Shown here piece by piece: positions 19,746 through 27,992 of a stretch of DNA of 64,000 nucleotides. The number at the start of each line of letters is the position of its first letter. Position 1 is the stretch's first letter. A model generated the notes under the pieces. That model ran no database searches, had not been told where the DNA came from, and was given only the letters and a program-made list of their open reading frames with translations. The stretch spans positions 1-64,000 of the forward strand of contig JAMOUT010000079.1 of the NCBI GenBank assembly GCA_027061995.1. The letters are read 5' to 3'. Both the position numbers and the translations under genes were made by a program. This stretch comes from Candidatus Aminicenantota bacterium. Lineage in GTDB: Bacteria > Acidobacteriota > Aminicenantia > JAMOAD01.

Positions 19746-19780
19746 AAAAATGATAGGGAGGGGAGGTAATTCCTCCCCTC
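19746..19780 (-). terminator. Hairpin between OPT transporter and histidine kinase genes (terminator/attenuator)
   Basis: Perfect AGGGGAGG (19759-19766)/CCTCCCCT (19772-19779) stem, 5-nt loop, followed on the minus strand by TATCATTTTT. Confidence 0.6.
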
Positions 19781-19796
19781 TATATTGATAAATTAC

Positions 19797-21878
19797 TTAT
19801 TCTGACATTTGAGTTGCCGGTTCATCAGGATCTCCGGCATTATTAATAGGGATTCTTACGAGAAGATATCCGAGAGCAACCATTATAAGAATACTTATGT
19901 AAAAAGGGGAATGAGGCCATATATTCGGAACTTTTACATCAAAGAAAGCAAGAGCGGCGAAAAGCAATCCCATTAACGCTTCACCGGCAATTAATCCTGA
20001 GGCAAGTAAAACCCCTCTATTATCAATCCTTGCTTTTTGGTTATTATTGTATTTTCTTTTTTCAATTATCATGTCAACAATCCATCTGATTATTCCACCG
20101 ACAAAAATGGCTGCCACTGTTTCAAAAGAAAGATACATTCCCACACTCACAAGCATAGGACTTTTTACCTTAACAAGTATAAATCCGATTGCCATAATTA
20201 TTCCGACGATAATCAAAGGCCATACCATTTCTCCGCCAACGATTCCTTGTGAGAGTTTTGCCATTAACCCTGCTTGAGGAGCAGCTAATACATCTCCTCC
20301 GAAACCTCCTTGATATCCTTGAATCTTTGCCATTTTCAAATCTCCTGCATTCAATATAAAAAGGGGAATCCACATTACAAGTGCTGAAATAATAACTCCT
20401 ATAAAATCTCCCACCTGCATCTTCCAAGGAGTTCCTCCGAGGATATGTCCCACTTTCAAATCTTGCAACATCTCTCCCGATACGGCAGCGGAAACACAAA
20501 TGACACCTGCAACAGCAAGGACAACTATTACTCCGCTTGTTCCTTTCGCCCCGAGAATAACCATTAATATTGCGGCTATAACAAGAGTTGAAAGGGTTAA
20601 TCCAGAAATCGGATTATTAGAAGAACCTATAAGTCCGACAAGATATCCGGAGACCGCTGCAAAGAAAAATCCCGCTATCATCATTACCAAAGCGGCTACA
20701 AGAGCGGGAACAAAATTTGCTTTACTAAAATCCATAAACCACCAATATACGATAAAAGTTAGCACTGAAATACCGAGCAATCCCATAAAAACGATTTTTA
20801 TACTTATATCTTTATCCGTTCTTTTGGTAGCCGCACCGGCGGTTGCCGCTTTTTTAACATCGTCTATAGATCTTTTGATTCCTGTTATTAAACTTTTTCT
20901 CATCCCGTAAAGGGTCCATGCAGCACTCATTAACATACCGCCAATTGCAATAGGTTTTACGATATTAGCAAAAATATTTTTAGAAACCTCCGTCCATGTC
21001 AAAGCTCCGGCTGCCACCAGAGAGCTGTATTGAGGTGCGAGAATAAGAGTCAATAAAGGAACAAAAAGCCCCCACGCAAGAACACCACCTGCAAAATTTA
21101 ATGCAGCGAGTCTCGGGCCTATAATATAACCAACTCCGAAGAAAGCAGGACTCAATGCCGGAGACTTTAACAAAATACCACCACCTGTGCTAACTCCTCC
21201 AAATACTGATTCCTTAATTTTTTCTCCGTTTTTTAAAACCTCTTTGGTAATATGAGTTCCCGGAATAATCTTATTTGCAAAAGAAGAAAAAGCTTCCCAT
21301 TTTGAAGCAAGAACATGGAAACTTTTTAAAAATTCGATTAAGCCACCTATACCCATGGCATAAAATAGATATTTGGCCCCTGTTGTTCCGCTTCTCCCCG
21401 CTTTATGAATTTCAGATGCTGCAACAGATTCGGGAAAAGGAAGTTCGGGATCTTCAACCATAACTCTCCTTAAAAGTGTAACAAAAAGAATTCCTGCAAT
21501 ACCACCTACCAACATTATTACGGTTGATTTCCAATATCCGGCAAATGAACCGAAAAATTCAGGACTCCATACTCCAGCAATCAAAAATGCAGGTAAAGTA
21601 AAAATAGCTCCTGCTGCAACCGATTCTCCGATTGAACCAACTGTTCTTGTAAGATTTTCTTCAAGTATATTATTCCCCTTGAAAAGTCTCAAAAGAGCCA
21701 TCCCAAGAACTGCCGCAGGGTATGTAGCGGCGATTGTCATCCCCGCTTTCAAACCAAGGTAAGCATTGGCCGCACCTAATACAACGGCAAGAATGATACC
21801 AATTAATAATGCTCTTAAAGTAAATTCTTTAAAATCAGTTTCATCCGGAACAAATGGTGTAAATTTTTTCTCTGCCAT
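19797..21878 (-). CDS. Oligopeptide transporter, OPT family
   Basis: FTLRALLIGIILAVVLGAANAYLGLKAGMTIAATYPAAVLGM, ENLTRTVGSIGESVAAGAIFTLPA, PESVAASEI. Confidence 0.9.
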   Translation of the reverse strand: MAEKKFTPFVPDETDFKEFTLRALLIGIILAVVLGAANAYLGLKAGMTIAATYPAAVLGMALLRLFKGNNILEENLTRTVGSIGESVAAGAIFTLPAFLIAGVWSPEFFGSFAGYWKSTVIMLVGGIAGILFVTLLRRVMVEDPELPFPESVAASEIHKAGRSGTTGAKYLFYAMGIGGLIEFLKSFHVLASKWEAFSSFANKIIPGTHITKEVLKNGEKIKESVFGGVSTGGGILLKSPALSPAFFGVGYIIGPRLAALNFAGGVLAWGLFVPLLTLILAPQYSSLVAAGALTWTEVSKNIFANIVKPIAIGGMLMSAAWTLYGMRKSLITGIKRSIDDVKKAATAGAATKRTDKDISIKIVFMGLLGISVLTFIVYWWFMDFSKANFVPALVAALVMMIAGFFFAAVSGYLVGLIGSSNNPISGLTLSTLVIAAILMVILGAKGTSGVIVVLAVAGVICVSAAVSGEMLQDLKVGHILGGTPWKMQVGDFIGVIISALVMWIPLFILNAGDLKMAKIQGYQGGFGGDVLAAPQAGLMAKLSQGIVGGEMVWPLIIVGIIMAIGFILVKVKSPMLVSVGMYLSFETVAAIFVGGIIRWIVDMIIEKRKYNNNQKARIDNRGVLLASGLIAGEALMGLLFAALAFFDVKVPNIWPHSPFYISILIMVALGYLLVRIPINNAGDPDEPATQMSE

Positions 21879-21890
21879 AAAACCTCCTTC

Positions 21891-22262
21891 TTAATAAGCT
21901 TTTTTTATAACTTCATAAACTGTTTTAATCAATTTTTCGGGTTTTACCGGTTTTTTCAGGTAATCGGAAGCACCTCTCTCTTTAGCCTCTTTAACATCCT
22001 CTTCCCCCTGTTCGGTTGAAAGCATTATTACCGGAATCTCTTTAAACTCATCCGTAGCTTTGACTCTTGATAAAAACTCCATACCATCCATATTAGGCAT
22101 ATTTATGTCACATATAATCAAATCCACAGTGTTCATAGATAAGACATTTAAGGCTTCAAGGCCATCTCCTGCCTCAAGTATCTCACCCTTAAACACTTTT
22201 TTTAATGCTATTTTAACCATTTTACGGATTATTGCGGAATCATCTACTAATAAAAAATTCAT
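21891..22262 (-). CDS. Single-domain response regulator, CheY-like
   Basis: LVDDSAIIRKM...LIICDINMPNMDGMEFL...PVIMLST...DYLKKPV. Confidence 0.92.
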   Translation of the reverse strand: MNFLLVDDSAIIRKMVKIALKKVFKGEILEAGDGLEALNVLSMNTVDLIICDINMPNMDGMEFLSRVKATDEFKEIPVIMLSTEQGEEDVKEAKERGASDYLKKPVKPEKLIKTVYEVIKKAY

Positions 22263-23128
22263 TATTTTCCACCTCCTGGTTTCCTATAAACCATAACTCC
22301 TTTTAAAGGTTTAAGTAGAAACAGATTTGTTACTTTAAACAAAGTATCGGACATCCCGAGAAACAAGTAGCCGTTAGGAACCAAGTTATCATAAAGGTTT
22401 TTAGCAACTATTTTTTTTGATTCAATATCGAAATATATTAAAACATTTCTGCAAAAAATTATGTCCATATTTTTTAGTGTTGCTGTTTGAGTTTTTGAGA
22501 ACAGGTTTACAATACTAAAACTTACCATTTTTTTTATCTCTTCATTTATTTCATAAAAATTTCCTTTTTTGGTGAAATATTTTTCTTTAAGCTCCGGCGG
22601 GGTATTTCTTAAATCAGGTTCTGAGAAAAAGCCTGCTCGTGCGCTATTAATTACATCTGTATTTATATCTGTTCCATAAATATTAAAAGTTACACCTTTG
22701 TTTAGCAACCCTTTTTCCTTTAGTAATATTGCTATGGAATAAGGTTCGGAGCCATTTGAAGAAGCCGCACTCCAGATTCTTATACTTTTCATGTTTGTTT
22801 TTTCACTCAATTTTGTCTCTATCATTTCGGGCAATACAATATTTACCAATGCTTCAAGCTGAGGTTTTTCTCTGAAAAAATAGGTTTCATTAACTGTTAA
22901 AAGATTATATAAATCTTTTAATTCCTGCTTTCCGCGAGGATCAAATTTCAGAAAACTGATATATTCCCTTATGGAAGAAAATTTTGATTCCTCTATCCTC
23001 TTAATTATCCTTTTTTTAAAGAAATGCCACTGACTTCCAACAAAAGCAAGACCTGTTTGTTCATAGAGGTATGTCCTGATCAACATAAGTTCATTTTCAG
23101 AAACATTTGTTAATTTCATTTTGGACAC
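22262..23128 (-). CDS. CheR-family protein-glutamate methyltransferase
   Basis: NETYFFREKPQL, RIWSAASSNGSEPYSIAILL, FNIYGTDINTDVINSARAG, IIFCRNVLIYFD. Confidence 0.92.
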   Translation of the reverse strand: MSKMKLTNVSENELMLIRTYLYEQTGLAFVGSQWHFFKKRIIKRIEESKFSSIREYISFLKFDPRGKQELKDLYNLLTVNETYFFREKPQLEALVNIVLPEMIETKLSEKTNMKSIRIWSAASSNGSEPYSIAILLKEKGLLNKGVTFNIYGTDINTDVINSARAGFFSEPDLRNTPPELKEKYFTKKGNFYEINEEIKKMVSFSIVNLFSKTQTATLKNMDIIFCRNVLIYFDIESKKIVAKNLYDNLVPNGYLFLGMSDTLFKVTNLFLLKPLKGVMVYRKPGGGK

Positions 23129-25548
23129 CAGTCAAATTCAAAATTTAAAAGGAAGGGGTCAATCTCTTCAAGCTTTAGTTTTCCTATTGATTTAAGAGAA
23201 TCATCTCCCGTTTCCTTATATATGTTATATAAATGGATATAAGCGGTTCCTCTGACACTGACCGAAGATTCTTTTAAAGCGAGTTTTAGGTGAGAAACAC
23301 TCTCTTTTGTTTTTAATTCCCTGTATATTCTTAAAAAATTTCTTTTCTCTATACAAGACCTTAGTTCTCCAAATAAAGTTATAACTTTATTATGATATGT
23401 TTTCGATAAGCTGACCATATATTCGAAAAGCTCATTAAAAAATTTTTTACTTGCAAACATAAAATAGATTAAATCTTGACAATAAACATTCATCTCCTTA
23501 AAAGCCAATAAAATGATTTTGAGAACATAATCGGGAATTTCCTCCTTTTGTTCCTTTAATCGGTTTTTAATAATATTAACCCCGGGGAAATATTTTGTTT
23601 GCTTAATGATTTTTATCCCGTTGCTTACAACCGTCCAGTCTTCGCTTTTTTTAATTATCTCGCTAATCTGTTTTAATATATTTTCATCTTCTGTTTTTCC
23701 ATTGCTCAAACTCTCCAAAACAGCCGAGAGGAGGTAAGGATCTTCAATAGCAAGATATTTGTAAAGTTGTTTATTAAAATCTTTGATTTTTAGTTTAGCA
23801 ATATTTTCTATTACGAAATAGATAAAACTTTTTGTTTGAGATGTCTCAAGAATATCTTTGAATTTGTCCCATACGACCTCTTTGTTAAAATCAGCGAGAG
23901 TATTAAACAAAAGGGAAAAATTAATATCTCTGTCAGGTTCAAGTAATGAAAGGAGAAAATCAATCGCTTCCTCCGTTCCTATTCTGCCGAGCGCTATTAT
24001 CACTTCATCTTTTACTTCATAATCCTCATCATTAATTAACGAACCTATTGAATTTATAACATCAAAATTAACTTTATCCCTATTATCGGCATAATAATAT
24101 CCCATGCTTCTCAAAGCCATTGCTCTGACCTTGGGAGAAGAATCATTGATAAACAGAGTGATGTTCTCGTCGAGATAATCGGATCTCATCATCCCGAGAG
24201 CTCTTATTGCCATCTCCTTTACATTCTCTTCTCCCGAATTGGCGGCTTCAATAAATTTCGGTTCAAAATTCCGGTATTTTGCAAAAACAATGGCTGCTTT
24301 GCTCATAACCTCCCGATTTTTTTCCTTTTTTAATATATTAAATAAATCCAATAACTCTTTTTCATTTAATTTATCGCCGAACTCTTGAAAAATAGTGGTT
24401 TTAATAAGCTCCTCGTTGGAGCTCATTAGTTTTAAGAGAATCTTCTTATTTACCTTTTCCTTAATAGCAGCAAATTTAAGAAGTGATTTTTTTGTTAATA
24501 CTCCGTATTTTTCATCATCTATCAGTTCCCAAATATCCACATCTCTCTTACTATTGTTAAGTAAGATTTCTTCAACAAGTTCATTAATCTCCTCTTTCTC
24601 TAAAAATGGAAGCAGAATGGATATTTTTATTTTTAATTCAGCCCATTTAAAGGCTTCAAGAACATCAATCATCTGTTCTCCCGAAAGATTATCAAGGACT
24701 TTAAAAAAATTGTCTATAGCCTTTCTATCCATTTTGTCTTTTATTTTAGCTTTCAGGATTTTCAAAACCCATGCATTTCCCTCCTCTTTAAGCATGATTT
24801 TCATATTATTTATTATTTCGGTGAGGGAAAGAACAGCCGAAATCACTATATCATCATCTTCGGAAGATAAAAAATCCAAAAGAGGGATAACTCCCCTTTC
24901 ATCTCTGATTTTACCGAGGGTTTCAATGACGGGAAGTTGCATAACTTCAGAATCAAGATATTTTATCAAAAACGGGATAGGATAAGATGCTCCAATATCA
25001 CCGAGAGCGATAATATAAGGTATTTTACTCCATTCATCTTCCTCTTTTTCCATTTTTTCGGTAAGAAGGATAACTTCAAGTTCGGCTTTCAGAATACCAA
25101 GGGCTTCAATAGCGCTTTCTCTAACATTTTGATCGTTATCATCAAGCATAACAGCTATATCGCTTATTGCTTCTCTCGCTTTTATCATTCCGAGAGTATT
25201 TAAAGATAGTATCCTAACATCAGTATCAGAACTTTTTAAATTTTCCACAAGATAAGGAATTGCAATATCACCTCTTTCTTTTAATATTGACCTCGCCGCA
25301 TTTCTTTCCTTGGCATTCTGAGATTTGATTTTATCAACCAGTAAAGGAACATCTTCCTTTTCAATAATTTCTTGCAATACCTCGACAATAGAATTTCTTA
25401 TTTGCCATAATGGATGATTAACATTATCTATCAATATTTTTTTTGCTTCACTGTCAGGTATTTGAGAAAGGACTTGAACAGCGGAAAGAGCTTCCTCAAG
25501 ATTTTCAGATTTAATCATTTTTTTATAAATATCAAGTTCGCTATCCAT
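23116..25548 (-). CDS. HEAT-repeat scaffold-type protein
   Basis: Repeated alpha-helical units (DVRILSLNTLGMIKAREAISDIAVMLDD; KVRAMALRSMGYYY; DEVIIALGRIGTEEAIDFL). Confidence 0.85.
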   Translation of the reverse strand: MDSELDIYKKMIKSENLEEALSAVQVLSQIPDSEAKKILIDNVNHPLWQIRNSIVEVLQEIIEKEDVPLLVDKIKSQNAKERNAARSILKERGDIAIPYLVENLKSSDTDVRILSLNTLGMIKAREAISDIAVMLDDNDQNVRESAIEALGILKAELEVILLTEKMEKEEDEWSKIPYIIALGDIGASYPIPFLIKYLDSEVMQLPVIETLGKIRDERGVIPLLDFLSSEDDDIVISAVLSLTEIINNMKIMLKEEGNAWVLKILKAKIKDKMDRKAIDNFFKVLDNLSGEQMIDVLEAFKWAELKIKISILLPFLEKEEINELVEEILLNNSKRDVDIWELIDDEKYGVLTKKSLLKFAAIKEKVNKKILLKLMSSNEELIKTTIFQEFGDKLNEKELLDLFNILKKEKNREVMSKAAIVFAKYRNFEPKFIEAANSGEENVKEMAIRALGMMRSDYLDENITLFINDSSPKVRAMALRSMGYYYADNRDKVNFDVINSIGSLINDEDYEVKDEVIIALGRIGTEEAIDFLLSLLEPDRDINFSLLFNTLADFNKEVVWDKFKDILETSQTKSFIYFVIENIAKLKIKDFNKQLYKYLAIEDPYLLSAVLESLSNGKTEDENILKQISEIIKKSEDWTVVSNGIKIIKQTKYFPGVNIIKNRLKEQKEEIPDYVLKIILLAFKEMNVYCQDLIYFMFASKKFFNELFEYMVSLSKTYHNKVITLFGELRSCIEKRNFLRIYRELKTKESVSHLKLALKESSVSVRGTAYIHLYNIYKETGDDSLKSIGKLKLEEIDPFLLNFEFDWCPK

Positions 25549-25560
25549 TCTGTTCTCCTT

Positions 25561-26784
25561 TTATTTATTTTTCAGACTAATGATTATATCTCTTGTATCT
25601 CTTGCTATAACAAGTTCCTCGTTTGTAGGGATAACTAAAATTTTAACCTTTGAATCAGGAGAAGATATATCAGCTTCTTTTCCCCTTAACCCTTTGTTTT
25701 TTTTCTTATCCAATTTAATCCCGAAAAATTCCAACCCTTCCAGCGTTTTTTCTCTTATATAGTCGGAGTTTTCCCCTATACCGGCGGTAAACACTATAAT
25801 ATTGACTCCACCCATAGCTGCAATATATGAGCCTATATATTTTTTTAATCTGTATGAATATATGTCAAGAGCAAGCTTAGCTCTCTTATCATTTTTTAGT
25901 GCTTTTTCTTCAAGATCTCTCATATCACTTGAAATACCTGAGATTCCCAAAACTCCACTTTTCTTGTTTAATAGACTGTCAACCGAAGCAGGGTTCATCC
26001 TGAAATCTCTTGCAAGAATCATGGGTATTGCTGGATCAATGTCTCCCGAACGAGTTCCCATTACAAGTCCTTCAAGCGGAGTATATCCCATTGAAGTATC
26101 TATTGATTTTCCTTTGTCAATAGCGGCAATGGAGGCACCATTTCCAAGATGAACTGTTATTATTTTCAGGGTTTCATACTTTATTTTTAAAAATTCAGCG
26201 GCTCTACGAGAAACATATCTGTGCGAAGTTCCGTGAAAACCATATTTTCTTATCCTGTTTTTTTCGTAAAATTCATAAGGGATGGGGTATATATAAGCTT
26301 TTTCCGGCATTGTTTGATGAAAAGATGTATCAAAAACACCCACCTGAGGAACCTCCGGTAATATTTTTTTTATTGCGGTTATCCCCATTATGTTTGCAGG
26401 ATTATGAAGAGGTGCGAGAGGGATACATTCTTTTAAAGTTTCCATAAAATCATCGGTAATAAGAGAAGATTTAATGAAAAATTCTCCGCCGTGAACCACT
26501 CTGTGTCCTACGGCTTTAATCTCGTTAATGTTCTTTATTACACCGAAATCATCATTTAAAAGAATTTTGATTATTATATCAATGGCAGTATCATGGTCGA
26601 GGATATGATCCTCTATTATTATTTTCCTCTTTTTTGCCTCATGTTTTAGCCTTGAACCTTCAAGCCCTATCCTCTCTACAACCCCTCGGGCAAGAACTTT
26701 CTCTTTACTTATTTCTATTAATTGATATTTGACGGATGATGACCCACAGTTTAAAACAAGAATATTCGTTTGATTATCTTTCAT
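25561..26784 (-). CDS. ackA: Acetate kinase
   Basis: NILVLNCGSSSVKYQ, VGHRVVHGG, HLGNGASIAAI, GTRSGDIDPAI, FTAGIGENS; start set at MKDNQTN. Confidence 0.95.
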   Translation of the reverse strand: MKDNQTNILVLNCGSSSVKYQLIEISKEKVLARGVVERIGLEGSRLKHEAKKRKIIIEDHILDHDTAIDIIIKILLNDDFGVIKNINEIKAVGHRVVHGGEFFIKSSLITDDFMETLKECIPLAPLHNPANIMGITAIKKILPEVPQVGVFDTSFHQTMPEKAYIYPIPYEFYEKNRIRKYGFHGTSHRYVSRRAAEFLKIKYETLKIITVHLGNGASIAAIDKGKSIDTSMGYTPLEGLVMGTRSGDIDPAIPMILARDFRMNPASVDSLLNKKSGVLGISGISSDMRDLEEKALKNDKRAKLALDIYSYRLKKYIGSYIAAMGGVNIIVFTAGIGENSDYIREKTLEGLEFFGIKLDKKKNKGLRGKEADISSPDSKVKILVIPTNEELVIARDTRDIIISLKNK

Positions 26785-26791
26785 AATATTA

Positions 26792-26800
26792 ATTTTAACA
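26792..26800 (-). promoter_or_regulatory. Extended -10 of ackA, leaderless geometry
   Basis: Minus strand TGTTAAAAT with 7 nt to ATG; no SD; -35 weak. Confidence 0.45.
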
Positions 26801-26875
26801 GAAAAAAAAATATTTTTCCACAATAATAAAAAAGTTAAGATTTTAAGGCAAAAAAGGTTTCGGATTCTTGATTAA

Positions 26876-26904
26876 TTGACAGATAAGAAGGCTTGTGATA
26901 TTTT
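26876..26904 (+). promoter_or_regulatory. Predicted promoter of HD-GYP regulator, leaderless geometry
   Basis: TTGACA-N17-TATTTT with TG extended -10; 5 nt to the ATG at 26910. Confidence 0.65.
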
Positions 26905-26909
26905 AAAAG

Positions 26910-27992
26910 ATGTTAGAAAATGTTGTTTTCGATAAAATTATGGTTGTCGATGATGAAGAAAACATAAGGATACTTGTAAAAGAGATTCTTGAAGAACAGG
27001 GGGGATACAGGGTAGATGCATTTAAAAACGGAAAAGAGGCGCTTAATCAATTCTTAAAAGCAAAAGATGATTATGCTGTTATTATGTCTGATATTAAAAT
27101 GCCTGTAATGGATGGGATGGAATTCCTTAAAGAGGTCAAAGCGGTAAATCCTGATATGGTGATTATAATGATATCTGCCCTTAATGATATTAATTCCGCC
27201 ATAACCGCTATGAATAATGGAGCTTATACCTATATTACGAAACCTTTTAAGATTTCCGAACTTCTTCTTGTAATTAGAAAAGCCATAGAAAAAAGAAAAT
27301 TGTTAATGGAAAACAGGCAGTATCAAAAGAATCTTGAAATAATGGTGGAAGACAAGACCATTGAATTAAAAAAAGCATACGAAGAACTGAATGACATATA
27401 TGAATCAACATTAACAGCTCTTGTTAATGCGCTTGATGCCAGAGATACCGAGACAGAGGGACATTCCGAAAGAGTTGTTGCATATACCATGGAGTTGGCG
27501 AAACTTATGGATATTAAAGATGAAGAATTCTTGAATATTCTAAAAACAGCCGCTCTTCTTCATGATATCGGAAAAATAGGGATAGAAGATTCGATATTGA
27601 GAAAACCTGGTAAATTAACAGACGAGGAATGGGTTCAAATGAAAACGCACCCTGTGTTAGGATACAAAATAATCAAGAACATAAAGCAATTGAATGAAGC
27701 TGCTCAAATTGTTCTTCATCATCACGAGAAGTATGATGGAACAGGGTATCCTTTCGGATTAAAAGGGGAAGAGATTCCCATAGGTTCACGGATTTTTGCT
27801 GTTGCCGATACTATTGATGCGATGACCTCTGATAGGCCATATAGAAAAGCTTTGCCTTTTGAAAAAGTTGCCGATGAATTAAAAAATTTCAAAGGGGAGC
27901 AATTTGATCCTGATGTTGTTGATGCTTTTTTTGAAAAACCCCTTGATGAATGGAAAGAGTTTAAAGAAACACTAAAAAATCTGGGTAATTAA
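26910..27992 (+). CDS. Response regulator with HD-GYP domain
   Basis: Receiver (MVVDDEENIRIL...MSDIKMPVMDGME) plus HDIGKIGIEDSILRKPGKLT and HHEKYDGTGYPFGLKGEEIPIGSRIFAVAD. Confidence 0.95.
   Translation: MLENVVFDKIMVVDDEENIRILVKEILEEQGGYRVDAFKNGKEALNQFLKAKDDYAVIMSDIKMPVMDGMEFLKEVKAVNPDMVIIMISALNDINSAITAMNNGAYTYITKPFKISELLLVIRKAIEKRKLLMENRQYQKNLEIMVEDKTIELKKAYEELNDIYESTLTALVNALDARDTETEGHSERVVAYTMELAKLMDIKDEEFLNILKTAALLHDIGKIGIEDSILRKPGKLTDEEWVQMKTHPVLGYKIIKNIKQLNEAAQIVLHHHEKYDGTGYPFGLKGEEIPIGSRIFAVADTIDAMTSDRPYRKALPFEKVADELKNFKGEQFDPDVVDAFFEKPLDEWKEFKETLKNLGN

Noticed and set aside
19997-20910. ORFs overlapping the OPT transporter on other frames (20037, 20047, 20170, 20500)
   Set aside because: Nested in a confidently coding OPT gene; composition looks like out-of-frame translation.
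24395-24985. 196-aa ORF on the + strand, Ser/Ile rich
   Set aside because: Antisense to the HEAT-repeat gene and explained by its codon pattern.
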